Below, one piece after another: positions 1 to 12,280 of a stretch of 64,000 bases of DNA; within the stretch, counting starts at the first letter, position 1; every line of letters starts with the position of its first letter. Source of the stretch: Heliocybe sulcata (taxonomy: Eukaryota > Basidiomycota > Agaricomycetes > Gloeophyllales > Gloeophyllaceae); NCBI GenBank assembly GCA_004369045.1, contig ML213517.1, positions 502,757 to 566,756 of the forward strand, written 5' to 3'. The notes below the pieces were generated by a model that saw only the letters and a program-made list of their open reading frames with translations, did no database searches and was not told the DNA's origin. Made by a program: the position numbers and the translations under genes.

Positions 1-483
1 GGATGTGGTTTCTCACAATTGCGGATGCGTGGGAAGATCCGAATGGCTTTGCTTCCAGGTTTCTGAAGGTTCAAACGTTCTAGAAGAAGCCATTGTTTGA
101 GCCATGGTGTCCGGTCTTCGACGGTCAGGCCAACCTGCGTCTTCTCGCGGTCTCCAACCTTCAGCTGTGCGCCAACTGGACCCAGCAAATCGATCTGGCC
201 GAGGTGGCGGTGATCTATCAGACCTCCATGGATCGTTGGGTTGATACATGGGATAATCGTCCCTATACGTCGGACCTTCCCGCATAGGCGCATCGCGAGC
301 ATAGTAGGAAGAATAACTACCACGGCGGTCAGGAGGAAGATAGGTCGGTTGCCGAACAGGATAGAGAGGAGACCTCTATAGATATTTCAGTAAACACCAT
401 CCAAGCTGGGCAGGTCACCGGCTTACTTCGCCTGTCATATAGGAGGAGCTAGACCCAGGTTGCCATCCATAGTTGTTGCTCAT
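1..483 (-). CDS. Arg/Pro/Ser-rich protein, 5' part only (cut by left edge)
   Basis: The start codon is taken at 481-483, giving a first exon that begins MSNNYGWQPGSSSSYMTGE. A GTAAGC donor follows GAA, and the reading frame resumes after a CTATAG acceptor near 381. The second exon is rich in Arg, Pro, Tyr, Ser and Asp (for example PTYLPPDRRGSYSSYYARD), with no globular domain visible. It ends in a GTGAGA donor near position 18, so the gene should continue leftwards outside the window; reading straight through would instead meet a stop at 13. The composition resembles RNA-binding or RNA-processing factors with intrinsically disordered RS/RD tails, but that is only an inference from composition. 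It is divergent from PIG-S with about 340 bp between the two starts. Not identified. Confidence 0.55.
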
Positions 484-819
484 CAGTAACCAGTAGGAAA
501 GCCCCAGAAGCAGCTAATTTTGCCCGCAGCAAGCACAGCAAGACTAGGACCAGTCGGTCAGATTCTAGTACAATTACCGAACAGAGACGATGTCAAAGAT
601 AAAAGCACTAGCACAAATTGACGCAGACAGAGTCGCTATCGTGCAGGCTTCACGACTGTCGAAAAAACGGATAGAGTTGGTAGACAAGAGGGAACTGGAC
701 GAAAACGGATAATGTGGCACGAACTCCTTGCAAGGCATGTTGCCTTCCCACGATCTGTACCGTCAACAATCGCCTAACGGAACCCTCCTGCAGCCACACT
801 GCAGCTACTCGGATGGACT
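484..819. other. Divergent intergenic region between RS-like gene and PIG-S
   Basis: About 340 bp separate the two start codons. It should contain both promoters. No open coding stretch, clear TATA box or repeat stands out. Confidence 0.5.
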
Positions 820-2722
820 ATGGACAAGTCGCACTGTGGGTCTCGTAACCCCCTCGAGCTTTCTTTCGAGTCGCCTTTCCTGCGAAGGTGCATATTAGCT
901 GCCTACTGGCTCCTTATCCTACTGGCAGTGCCGGCTTGGTGGCGCACGACCAGCATAGAGCGTCTGTCATTACCCACCAGCCAGGTCCTGAAGCAAGCGA
1001 AGAGAGAGGTTATACCTAAGTCACACATTGCCACTGAGATTACTAAGGACTAGCCTGTGGTAGATTGAATTCCCTTTGGAGATTCACCTTTCTTCGTCTG
1101 TCAATGGTGTCGATACGGGTGCACTTGCTCGTGAGCTGGAGCGAACACTAGAGCATCGATTATCACGCCGACTTTCCGTGATACCCCATGGACCAGAAGG
1201 TATGTGCTTAAGAATGAAATGTCCTGGACGCCTAATAACTGGCCAAGACATCTTTGTTTCTTCGGAGACTGGGTCCTACTGGGTGAAGTTGACTCAGGAC
1301 GTACGACAATCTACGATTGAGAACGAAATCCTGCTACATCCATGGGATATTCATGATCCGAGTGAGCCTTAAGTGGTCCATCAAGAGTATACGCTCATGC
1401 CCATCGTTTAGTTGCTTCGAGTGCCCTGACAAATAGTCTGGCCGCGTTACTTTCACCGTATACGGAGCAAGCGCATGCGGAGGAGCGCGAGCACGTTGTC
1501 TCGAAATACGCCCCGCGGTTTCGCATCGCATTCACTCTACTGAACGAAGATGCAGCCTCAGGCAGATCGGCACTTAGCTGGGATATTCGCGAAGCCTTGA
1601 AATGTGAGTAGGAACAGCTCTGAGGTGTACGTTCCCCTACAGTTAGTTTCCAGATAATATCCTTCCTGTCTTGAAACGTCTTGAGACTCTTCACAACTTC
1701 ACCGTAGAGTCGCAAGTGCAATATCACGCTCCGCTAGCCTTCACGCCTACAACCGTTAGCGTAGATGGTACTGACGTATACGGGCTTACGCCGGAAGACC
1801 TAACGGTCTTCGTGAACTCTGCGGAGTGGACGTTATGTAAGTATTCCTTCCAATTATCCCTTCCAATTATCCTTCCTTTGAAGTATGCTGAGGTCTGAAT
1901 AGCTTCGGGCGTCACGAATGACCCGGTACTGCATTTCTTGATGTTTATACCTTCCGCCTCTCGAAGACCTCTGCACATTTTGAACGATGCTGGTGCGTAC
2001 ACTCCCAAGCCAAACTGGACGTTCATCCCTCAGAGGTGCACAGGCATGCCAACTGGCTCTCACTCCTTCATCCTTCCTCAATGGGGAGGCGTCGTAATCC
2101 ATAATCCTCCATTCGAGACGGAAGACAACTTTTACTTGTCGGCTTCCCAACTCGATCATGTCTCATCCATCTTCCGTCTGCAGCTGCTGTCCCTCCTGGG
2201 TGTCCCACGTCTTCCGAGCGGAGTCAAATCGACCTCCTCATTATCGCGGTGGCAGATCGATGCTCTGCTTCGCCGTCGTGCGCAGGAAAACGTGCGGGAA
2301 GCCCAGCAAACACTGGAAAGTATCGTCAAGCTCGTCGAACAGATAGAAAACATGCCAGTCGGTCAGGACGTGAAGCAAGACGTCGAGGATGCTCTAGCAG
2401 CCCTAGACCAGGTAACGTCTCAGAGCATTACCTTATCGCATTCGCACCAGGTTGACGGGCGGTTGCCGCATATGAACAGGCTTTCGAGGCCGCGGCTCTC
2501 TCGCCGAAGCTTGCCTTTGACCATTCCGCTCGAGCACTTACCCTAGCATCACGAGCCTTCTTCAATCCCGGCATGTTGGCACTGCTGTACTTCCCTCCAG
2601 AGCACCGAGTGGCTGTCTACACGCCGCTGTTCGCGTCGGCGACAGTGCCACTCGTCGTCGCTGTAGTGAGAGAAGTCGTGGCTTGGAGGAAACAGCGGAA
2701 AGCGGCTGCTTTGAACAACTGA
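820..2722 (+). CDS. GPI transamidase component PIG-S (Gpi17)
   Basis: PIG-S is an ER membrane subunit of the GPI transamidase, which transfers a preformed GPI anchor to proteins carrying a C-terminal GPI signal. The N-terminus has the family's transmembrane segment and signature (ILAAYWLLILLAVPAWW followed by RTTSIERLSLPTSQV). The lumenal domain is spread over exons at about 1064-1361, 1412-1603, 1660-1838 and 1897-2411, and includes PNWTFIPQ and FRLQLLSLLGVP. The last exon (2480-2722) holds ASRAFFNPGMLALLYFPPEH and the second membrane segment, followed by a short basic cytosolic tail ending LNN. The total is roughly 530 residues, normal for the family. The start at 820 is the first usable ATG; one at 813 is in a frame that stops quickly. 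Six short exons all join in frame, so the gene looks intact. It converges on PIN4 with only 83 bp between the stops. Confidence 0.93.
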
Positions 2723-2805
2723 ATACGGTAGCCAGAGCGAAGCGAGGTACAATATTGGCAAAGGCAGATGATGTTACATATGTGTGGAGACTCGGTGACC
2801 GTCGA

Positions 2806-3466
2806 TCATCGACGTCCCTCGACCATGATAATATGATAACCGAAGTTGGTCTTGACCAGAGGTGAGAGCTTCGGCTTATCGACAGACGAAGGCTCCAAGG
2901 CAAACGCGGCATCTTGGAAGGGCCCCTGCAAACGCATCGCGAACGTTGTCAAGCGATCCACTGACAGAACTATACAAGAGCACTGACCACCATGGACCCG
3001 CGCGTCATCCAACCTAAACTTCCCCCAGCTGCGAACGATTGCGTCGCTCGACTCTTGGTAGATGTCAGGATCGTTATAGCGGCGTACCTTTGGCTTTGTC
3101 TTCTGAGTATTCTTGCGCTACCTTATCGAACCTTTCGCCCTCCTGGTCATCGGTGATATATATTACTAACGGACGAAGGGCGATGACCACTGACCTGGAG
3201 CTTCTGCAACGCCTCAGTCGCTTTCGAGTGCTTCTCGCACAAGATGTGTCTCACATTCACGGCGGTAGCGGCTTTGAGACCGCCTTTACCCTGATTACAG
3301 GGAGCATCGGGTTTCGTTCCTACATCCACAATATTGACGGCAGGATGCAGGAGATGCGGACCTTCGACTGCTTTTCGGACGAATCTTCTTTGCTCGAGCC
3401 AGATTTCTTCTCGTTCCCTTTCTTCTCGTTGCCTTTCTTCTCACTTCCAGCAGCCTTCTTAGCCAT
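2806..3466 (-). CDS. PIN4: Parvulin-type peptidyl-prolyl isomerase PIN4/Par14
   Basis: Small peptidyl-prolyl cis-trans isomerase of the Par14/EPVH class, known from other eukaryotes to act in ribosome biogenesis. The short N-terminus is rich in Lys, Gly, Ser and Glu, with two GNEKK repeats, matching the basic DNA/pre-ribosome-binding tail of Par14. The catalytic domain is built from four exons: [18 protein letters not shown], then [17 protein letters not shown], then [12 protein letters not shown], then [10 protein letters not shown] through [15 protein letters not shown]. The terminal [11 protein letters not shown] is the parvulin signature. There is no WW domain, which separates it from Pin1/Ess1. 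All three introns are about 50-80 nt and keep the frame. The encoded protein is about 140 residues, close to human Par14. Confidence 0.93.
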
Positions 3467-3753
3467 CTCGTCGCCGTTTCAGTGATGTGAGATACGTAGA
3501 GATCCTGCGGCCGGGGCCGGGAAACTGGCGTGGGAATCGGCTGCCACCAAACCTTGTGGCCAAATATTATTCTTTGTCTGGTATGCAGATAGATAAATTA
3601 CGCCTACCGTATATATGCAAGGCATAGGTCAACGTTCGATATTCAATATTAACGTTCAATGTTCAACTACACTCGTACAATTGACGAATACATAAAGATA
3701 CAGCGATGGCCTATGCGGCGGCGGCAGGAGAGGTACCAGTGAGAACCCGATGA

Positions 3754-6700
3754 TCAAGGCTCTTCGGCCCCTTCAGCTCGTGTAGAGCCTTCGTTCTCCT
3801 GGCTTTGCCCATACTTCCTCATAACCTCTCCAGCTGTTGCTAACACCAGTCGAGCTTTGCCTGCAATATGGGACCATATAGAGGAACATATACGCCCTGG
3901 ATAGGTACCAAGAGAGGTAAGCAACGAAGCCTCCTCATCACCTTCCCACTCGGTATGCAGATACACGAGGATAAGACCCAAGACGAAGACCCAAGCAAAA
4001 ATCGGAGGTAGATGAACGCGAAGGTCTGTGTCCGCGAAAGTGGTATTGACGGAGAAGCAGACAAAGGAGAGCCCGATTAGAAAGGTAACCATCCTTTAGA
4101 AACTAGCGTGAGTTGGGAGAGTCGTTATCAGGTGATTGGATGCACTCACGCCCACATGAGCAGCGCGAAAGGGATACTATAGAGAATAGCGAGGACTTCG
4201 AAGCCCCATCTGGGATGGAACTTGTCCCACAAATACTTCTGCTGTAATCACGGTCAATCTCATCGGATAGGACGATAGTAAATTGTCACATACAGCTACA
4301 TCTGCGTCGTCTCGGGATATTATGCGGTGCTGACGGGTCAATAGCAGACCGATGATGATACTACCCGCACTCGCGACAGTGGAGAGATAGATGGGTATCT
4401 GAGCTGCGCCTCTGGAACCAGCCTTCTGGGAGGCTACATCGACGCTCTGTATGGCCAAAAAAGATATATCCACGGTCAACATGACGGTCGTCTTAAAGCA
4501 AGAGGGGCCGTTATCGATATATGCATAGAATAGCGCAGCAAACTTCGGCTTACCGTAAGGGATAAGTCGCTCCACTCGTCCAGTAATTGTTCCATGAAAC
4601 GGGACCACGAGACGTAGTTGATCATCTTATCTACCCACATCTTGTCGAGCAAGTCCAGATGCTTTCTGGGAGCATAGAACAAAAGGCAGGAGAGGAACCA
4701 AAATGGTTTGGAGGTTGTGCGCGTGCACTCTTCGTAGACGTTCTGATTACGAGCAAGACGCGCCATCGGGGTCCCATGGAAGTGCAGATATCTGGCATGA
4801 ACTGTCACGCCCGTTCGATTAATTTCGAGTGGCAGCGCCCACAAGGAACCAACACACCGAAGATGCCCATGAGCCTGCCTAGCAGACGAGTTAGCCTTCA
4901 GACGTACCGGAACTGACCGAACGCATACTCACTGACAGTACAAGCAATGTACTTCTGGCATGAGTCTCCAGCTGATGTTCGGACGTACCATGTCGATTAA
5001 CATCCATACGCACTATGAGATTCAACGACAAACCTTCCGCGTGCTTGAGAAACGACAAGATGCGCTCCATCTCTTGCGGGCTATACGGTACTGTGGAATA
5101 GGAGGATGTCGCCGTATCTGCCAAATATCGCTCGCCTTTTTGTTGGAGATCCCTGTCAGAAATGATACGCACCGATTCCCCCATGTAGGACTATACCTCT
5201 CAGTTCTTTCACCAGATCTTCCTCGTACGGTCGATGATTTGGAAACATCTCGCAATGTTTCCTAGGGCGTAAATTAGTCGTGTACGATCTGCAATGTGCG
5301 TCTTAGTCACTACGAGTATCAATGCATGATACCTCGCACTAACCTCTATCAGCAGGCTCCGTACCAGAACTGAGCTTCAAGTTCGTAGGCTTATACTAGT
5401 TGTTCAGCCAAGCGGAAAACTACGTTTATATATCTACTCACCCAGGTGATATGTACTTACAGCTTGTACCTCAGTCATCATCTTCTCGATGTCGTAATCG
5501 TCAAACCAAAACAGCGTGCGCTTCAGCCGGTCGACGAAATAATACCCGCAGATTGTGTGTTCAGGGTCTGCGTCGCCTTTCTTTAAGGGTTCCAATACTA
5601 ACTCGGTATCCTCTATAGAATCTCCTGCAAGGTCCTTTGGATCCATCTTAGCGTTCAGTGCGTCGATGCATGCTTCAATAAATTGTAGCTTCTTAGGGTC
5701 CGTCAAATCCGTCTCAGTGAAGATGTTCTGCAATCCTGTCAGAGCTGCACCTGGAGGAGTGACGAAGGGCATACTTTGTGACGGTGGTGGAAATACAAGG
5801 CACCCTCAGGATGGATCTCGGGTATCCATTCCTCAGGTAAGCCTGGAAGACGATCCCTGCACAAGCTCAGCGCCCAGGCGCGGCATATAAACATGGGAAG
5901 ACATACCGGAAAGTATAAGCCTCCCGCCTTGGAATCATGTCAAACGTCTTCGTCGTCTTAGAACTGAGGAGTTGTGAAGGAGCAGTAACAGAGCATAGAC
6001 ATCTTTTATACTCACATTTTGTGGTTCCTCCAGTACCTAGGGACTTGCTCCGGGTGTATGGGTGTCAAGGTGGGATAGTCATTCGACCCCACGGAGGCGC
6101 AATAGCCTCCTGGCAGAGCTGTGCTTAATACGTCCCTTGTGGCGGTAATCTCTGAAGGAGAGCAGGGAGCAACTGTCGAGGACCTAACGCTTCCGCCACG
6201 GCTGCGGCACGGACTTGGAACGCGGGCCAGGTGTGGCACACCCAAATCAGAATGGCTTCGATGAAAAGTGTAGGCATCATGTAGAGAGACTTTATGAGAG
6301 GGAGTTGGCGACGGTACTCTGGAGCTCATTGGGGAGGGTGAGCGGGAGACCCTACGGGAATCTAGGCCTCGAGAATGCTGCAAAGAGGTGCCTTCCCTCG
6401 AAGTCCATTGCGATCGGATGCTAGCACTATCTCCCTCCAAAATCCTGGAAAGACGGCTAAGTTCTATTGCATCTGGTGAAGCCTGGAGCATGTCTTGCTG
6501 AGCGGGGCTCAGAGCTGGACTCAACAAGCTGCTCTGCGGAGTGGGCCGAATCAGTGGTCCTATCTGTGGAACGGTACTGCCGTAGACAATGGAGGCCCTT
6601 GTCTCTGCGCGTGAGGTTGGTCGCAATATGGTGAGGGCATCGCGAGTACTGTCATGCCGAGTCCCGACGTCACCACTAGAGGGGTCGTCGAGAGTACCAT

Positions 6701-6842
6701 GGCCTCTGTCCCGCCTTATCAGAGCGGAAAAGAGCCACCGAACAGCTCGAATGAGCGCCCGGGAGAGCGCCTCAGTACTTCCTGCAAGCCGCTTGAGTAG
6801 AGACGCGAGGGCGATAAGGGCGGGTATCGCGTAGCGGGCCAT
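3754..6842 (-). CDS. WW-like, polytopic membrane protein, paralogue A of a tandem pair
   Basis: A large multi-exon membrane protein whose function is unknown. The first exon (6842 down to about 6014) encodes a short hydrophobic/amphipathic start (MARYAIPALIALASLLKRLA) followed by a long Ser/Pro/Arg-rich disordered segment. A WW-like module follows (IHPEGALYFHHRHK near 5800) with a second WW-like strand pair, CGYYFVDRLKRTLFWFDDYD, near 5510-5570. Further on is a conserved helical region (YLHFHGTPMARLARNQNVY; LLFYAPRKHLDLLDKMWVD). The C-terminus carries four to five membrane segments (near TVMLTVDISFLAIQSVDV, IPIYLSTVASAGSIIIGLLL, MVTFLIGLSFVCFSV and IFAWVFVLGLILVYL) and an acidic tail ending GAEEP. 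It matches paralogue B (7307-10459) in exon order and motif order. The WW call rests on the W/H-P-E-G-x-L-Y-F pattern only. Intron edges between 4100 and 5400 are approximate. Confidence 0.72.
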
Positions 6843-7306
6843 GCTGAAAGCGATGAAGGAGGAGTACCTTCAATGCGGTCTATGGCTGGTCCCATATAGC
6901 CTTTCAACCTCATGGCCGACAGAAGCGAACACAGCCTGTGTGTAAGGTTAGCGCTGTAAGCTGGCATCAAGTCCGTATATATAGGTCCGTGAATTGTCCA
7001 TGAGTTGCAATCTACTTTGATGGCGCTCCGGTCTTGCATGTCGCACATAGGCGCATAACTTCCCCAGCAGTGGAATATATATCTAGAATGCGAGTTCCAC
7101 AGGATTAAGCACGGGTGGCGAGAGATACCATCCGCCGGAAGCCACTATTCATAGAAAGTCGAGAGTTAATCGTGGGAGCTTTAGGGTTACGGGAAGCTCC
7201 TTAAGCGCTCGGAATACATTCATCCGTGCGGCCTCTATATAGTATAAACCATGCTATGCAGAAATGCTACTCGTTAATTACAGTGGTCTAAGGTATTCGG
7301 GGTATA
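6843..7306. other. Spacer between the tandem paralogues (promoter of paralogue A)
   Basis: About 460 bp between the start of paralogue A and the stop of paralogue B. It must hold the promoter of A and the 3' end of B. No coding exon or repeat is seen. Confidence 0.5.
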
Positions 7307-10300
7307 CTAAACCGTCTGGGATCCACTACCCTGTCCTACTTCTGTCCGATTCACGAGAGTCTTCTGCAAGAACGTTCGTAACTTGTTCTCCTCACTTTGT
7401 TCACCACGCTGCGACCAGCTAAGATGCGAAATATGCCTCGACAAGCTCTTGCTCATACTTGAGACACGCTTCAAAATCTCCCAATATAACTGGTGTTCAC
7501 GTCCTTCCCAGTCTGTGTGCAGGAACCACGCCATGAGCGCCAACACGCACACCCAGGCAATACTGATGGGAATACGAGCGCCAATATTGGTGACGGCGAC
7601 ACCGGGATTGACGGAGAAGCACAGCCCGGATAGTGCCAGGAGAAAGGTCACCATACTGTATCCTGTCAGTCGCAGCAATAAACAGTAAATAGGAACAACT
7701 TACGCCCACATCAGCAGAGCATATGGTAGACTGTACATGATGGCAAGGGTCTCCAGCCCTCGAGACGCGTCGAGCTTGCCGAAAAGATATGCTTGCTGAA
7801 GGCGCAGGTGAGGCCCGTTACATGTGGTAAACTTCAGGACTTGGTACTCACAGCAACCTCTGCGTCGTCTCGAGCTATCGCCCGATGTTGACGGCTGAGC
7901 AACAAGCCCAAAATGATGCTACCAACACTAGCGACCGTAGAGAGGTAGATCGCGATCTGTGCTGCACAACGGAGGTTGACTTCTTGTGAGCCAACATCCA
8001 CACTTTGGATAGCGAGGAAGGAGATGTCGACTGTCAACATGACAGTCGTCTTGCCAACGATCCGCGTGAGCTTCCTGAATAAGCTAGAGTAGTCACTGTT
8101 TTGACGTACCGTCAAGGACAGATTCTCCCATTCATCCTGCAGCCGGCTCATTATCTTATTCCAGAGCACGTGGTGGCCAATGCGGTCAACCCAGGCGTTT
8201 TCTATCGCCTCCAAATGCACTTCGGGGGCATAGAACAGGAGAGGAGATATCATCCTGAATCGCCATGACTTGCGCGCTTGCTCACGATGTCCATATATAG
8301 ACTGATTAGCGGCCAAGCGGGCTGCTGAAGTGCCGTGATAGTGGAGGAAGCGCTGGTGCACTGCATAATATAGTCAAGTTACTATATAGGAATATTATGA
8401 AAGCCAGTCGATGAGATAGCTTACCGAAAACCCCCATCAGCCTACCTGAGAAGGGTGTCAGCACCGAATCAAATAGGACATCCACTACTTACTGACGACA
8501 CAAGCCGATCGTCCGCCAGAAGAACCTATGTCTTAAAGACAGTCATTTTGTCGAACATCGGTCCACCCAAAAAGACCACCTTACTTTTGATGGTCTTGAG
8601 TAGATTTATCATCTCACGGCAGTCAGTATGATGGTATGGAAACGTGGAATAAGAGGACGTCATCGAGTCTAAGCTTGTTAAGTCTGAGCCAACGAACGTG
8701 GAGGCAACGCCTACCGAAGCTCCCGTGCAGAAGAATACCCAATATCTCTTGCAAGAGATCTTCAGGGACAGATCGGTGATTCGGGAAGTACTCGCAATGG
8801 TTCCTAAGTTCTTGAGGTCAGCCTTGGAAGATCTGACATAATATATATCAATTAAACGTCTAAATGAGGTACGGGTGTATCTCACTTTTCATCTGCAGAC
8901 GTACCAGAAAATCGACTCGAGTTCGTGCTCTAACCAGCAAGCTCAGGCCCTAGCTACCAAGAAGAACAGAGGTACTTACTGATGTGTGCCAGCCAAGTTT
9001 CGCCCTCTACCTCCCCTGTAAGATGAGTGACGTCATGATCTTCCAGCCAGAATAGCGTTCGACGCTTGAGGTCCGCAAAATAGTAGCCACATGTGGGCGT
9101 TTCCGATTCACTCGGGAGTAGCTCCAGGACTAACTCGCTATCCTCGTCCCATTCGATCCCACTGAACACCAATGCACGCTCGATGACTTCTATTGAGTTT
9201 GCAAGGGTTCCATGTATCTCTGGCTTACAGACATCGGCATCCGTGAGGATCCTCTGAAGCAACAGCAATCAGGGCATGATATCGAACGTCTGAATCGACA
9301 ACGTACCTTGTCCTCATGGTAGAAGTAGAGAGCACCCTCTGGGTGATAGCATGCCGTCCATCCACAAGGTACATCATACACAGTTTTCCTGGAGTACGTT
9401 AGTAGACTCCAGACAATGTTGGACTGCGCTGGACCTACGCGTCTACGTATCTGTCATGGACTCGCAGGGTGAACGTCCAGTCCTCGCTTCGTTTTGGCCT
9501 AGTAAGTTGAAGAATTCGGTGGAATGTTCGCAGCTACGATGGAACTGAGGATTTGAGACGCACACTTTAACTTCCCTGGCATATCTAGCGATGTCCGCAA
9601 CAAGAATGGGTTTTATATCCACCGACAGCGAGTCTTCGGCGCCCCTCGGCACAGCAACAGATCCATGCGGTATATTCACGTTTGATCCGCCAGGATGCGC
9701 AGACGGAGTAGGGATGCCCTCAGTCGGCTGGGGAGAGGGTCTAACGACTGACGTCGGAGGTTTCGGAGGGGCAGTACGGTAGGGTACATTTACTTGTGAG
9801 CTAATCATGGATACGCGCTTGGATATGCGCTCAGCTGTTTGTAGCTCCCGATCAATCATCGAGAGGCGGCCCGATCCAGAGCCCGCTCGCGAGCTCGCCC
9901 GTGACGGCGCTCTGGAGGGCGTCCGAGACAACGGCCGAGAGCCTAAGTAAGACGACGATGAGCGCGATTGTAATGCCGGTGCAGCTACTAGGTTGGGGAC
10001 AAAAGAGTCGGGGGTATTGGAGCGCATCGGTAAGGAATGAAGGGGCTCGCTTCGTTGAGAAAGATTCGTGTCATCGGTATCACGTATAGGGTTCAACTGA
10101 AGATTGGGAGAGGACTGAGAGCTTCGAGGACCCGGGCTAGAAGGTGGTTGTTGTAGATCCAGCGTCGGCTTGGGAGTGGGGTTGATGACATGTATGCCAG
10201 GTACCCTGCTCCCGCATATAAGAACTTCTTCTCCGCCAACGGATGGCCTGCGAGACAGACCAAGGTGTCTCTTCCTCATTTCATCGGAATCTTTCGCGTC

Positions 10301-10459
10301 ATCCTTTCTGTATCCTCCTCGACTACGTCGACCAGTCAAACGCTTGATCCACTGCGATAACCATCCAAGCAAGAAGCGGGCGAGAGAACGCGGAAATAGT
10401 TTGCGAAGAAGGTCGACAGAATTGAGAATCACAGCACGGGGCGTGTGCCTAAAGGCCAT
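7307..10459 (-). CDS. WW-like, polytopic membrane protein, paralogue B of a tandem pair
   Basis: Same architecture as the gene at 3754-6842. The first exon (10459 down to about 9570) starts MAFRHTPRAVILNSVDLLRK and continues as a Ser/Pro/Arg-rich disordered region with SRAPSRASSRAGSGSG-type repeats. The WW-like segment reads WTACYHPEGALYFYHEDK near 9310-9365 and the second one CGYYFADLKRRTLFWLEDHD near 9030-9095. Conserved helices include FLHYHGTSAARLAANQSIY and LLFYAPEVHLEAIENAWVD. The C-terminal membrane region contains TVMLTVDISFLAIQSVDV, which is identical to paralogue A over 18 residues, then IAIYLSTVASVGSIILGLLL, MVTFLLALSGLCFSV and SIAWVCVLALMAWFLHTDWE. The disordered N-terminus has diverged far more than the membrane half. 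Both copies keep open frames, so neither looks like a pseudogene. Function unknown; a membrane scaffold recruiting Pro-rich partners is possible but is only inference. Confidence 0.73.
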
Positions 10460-11438
10460 TGAGAAGTCGTTAGCAGTCGTGGCAAGAAGGAAGCGGTTTA
10501 TGCAGGCGCCAAAGCATTAGGCCAAGGAGGCGGATATGAGGGCGTAAGTACGCCATGTTCTTTCGGTTACGTTGATGCACCGTTAATTGATGTGCCTCGA
10601 GGCCGAAAGTGCGTGGGACCAAACATTGCAGATTGCATAGCCACCTCACAGCCACATAATCCGTCGGACGTCGCTGTCGATCAGCGATCGATTACGTCCG
10701 CAACTGGGAGGACAGTGAGGACAAGTCTTTCACTAGCGCATAGATTCAGGCTTGGCTTCACAAATTTTTTCAAACGCTAGGCTGGGAGTCAAACTTGGAG
10801 TTTAGTGAAGCTTGAAGCAGAAGACAGCTACGCTGGACTTGAACGCAGCTTGCCTCGAGCGTCGAGATGAACACTGTAGAGCATCCGCCAATAATGGGAG
10901 GAAGAAAAGCGTGGGCCGGGTTTGAGGTGGACAAGGAGTATTTTATAGCGACGAATGAAGATGTGAAGTAATGGCAAAGGGGCACGATATAATGCTGTAT
11001 GTATGAGTTTAAGACCTAGTTCGTATGAGAATGAGCATTTGACCATTTGCTTTCGTGATGCTCCTCATGCATTCACGAGTATAATCAAGCAATGATTTGA
11101 GTTCATCATCTACTCTGAGTACCTCCAAGCCCGACAAGAAGATGGTCAACGAGCCTAGTAGACACGGAACATACATTCCCAGGTCACAAGACATGTCGTA
11201 AGAAACCTGATAACTTCGATGCTATGATGGCGGGTTATCCTTCTCAGACGGATCACAATCAGAGTCTCGGCGCTATAATCTCCTATGTACTTGACAGAGT
11301 CGCAAACACTCAGCAGTTGTCGGGCACTGTACGGATATCGAGAGATTCAGAATCTGCGTTGGCAGCCTATATACGTCCAGGATCGTCTAGAAACATGGTT
11401 GGTCGCCAATCAAAACTAGATTACAGCCGAAGGCCTGA
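10460..11438. other. Intergenic, about 980 bp
   Basis: Lies between the start of paralogue B and the stop of the 11439 gene. Short open stretches exist on both strands, but none shows splice-linked continuation, a domain or a plausible protein composition. No repeat or RNA gene seen. Confidence 0.45.
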
Positions 11439-12280
11439 TCATGAACCACGGCGTCGGACAGCACGGGGACTCCACGCCTGTGGCTCGTCGGAGTAAACTG
11501 GCGTCGGCTCCGGCTGGCTGTCTCTGTTTGTCTCTTGCTCTTGCGCAGCAGTGCTAGCATATCTGAAAGCACCTTCATCCGTCTGGACTGGCGCCGGCGC
11601 CGGTTCAGACGGCGATGTATCGGCCGGCGACGTCTTCGGAGCCGCGATATGCGCTTTCCGCTCGCGCTCTCGTTCCTGAAGCAGGGCTACGTTCGCCAGC
11701 ACGCGTTCTTGGCGAGCGACGTCAGCTTGAAGTTCCTACTTTTCTGTAACTCAGACCGGACGACTCTACACATGGTTCCGGCCTCGCACCTCGATCGTTG
11801 GTGGGCTTGATCGCGTATGTGATAACCACATCCTCCATTGCACTGTATGCATAAATTATAGCGGTGACGGTAAGGGTGTCGGCATCAGTATTTGACGCAC
11901 CAGCAAGCCTCTTTGCTCTTAAAGCTGCCTCGGCCGGGTCCTCGAACCGGACGCCCAAGTACTTTGCTACTCGTTTTGTTCTTCTAGGATCTACGCAGAG
12001 CAGCATATCAGTTACATACCACAGAAAACAAAACAAGCACGCAGAGCAACCATTTGATGTACCGGGGTACTCATAGAAACGGTTTCCTAAGATTTGTAAC
12101 GGAAGTCAGCGCGTACTATAGCCAGTGTGGCCTCGAGAACATCTACTCACCTTCGAGGTCTCGTCCAGCAAGATATGCCTGTCCGAATGCTTTCATTAGC
12201 TCATATTCTAGCAGTAACCTTGACCGCAGTGCACGTACCCGTCCGGTGATAGACCTCCAAAGACGCGTCAGGAAGGACAT
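11439..12280 (-). CDS. Orphan small protein with basic N-terminus and coiled-coil/Pro-rich C-terminus
   Basis: Not recognised. The start at 12278-12280 gives MSFLTRLWRSITGRVRALRS, an amphipathic basic helix that could be a membrane-surface or mitochondrial targeting segment. The frame passes a GTGAGT donor after DLEG and resumes at about 12000 with RTKRVAKYLGVRFEDPAEAA, then TVTAIIYAYSAMEDVVITYA, a mildly hydrophobic helix. A third exon (from about 11730) reads DVARQERVLANVALLQERER, a probable short coiled coil, and ends in an Ala/Pro/Ser/Glu-rich disordered tail finishing AVRRRGS. The total is about 210 residues. It is divergent from the cysteine-rich secretory gene, with about 316 bp between starts. 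Coding status is supported by three exons that join in frame with good splice sites; the function is unknown. Confidence 0.55.

Noticed and set aside
3039-3485. 148-codon open stretch on the + strand across PIN4
   Set aside because: It is the antisense of PIN4; the Phe/Ser-rich part mirrors the Lys/Glu-rich PIN4 N-terminus.
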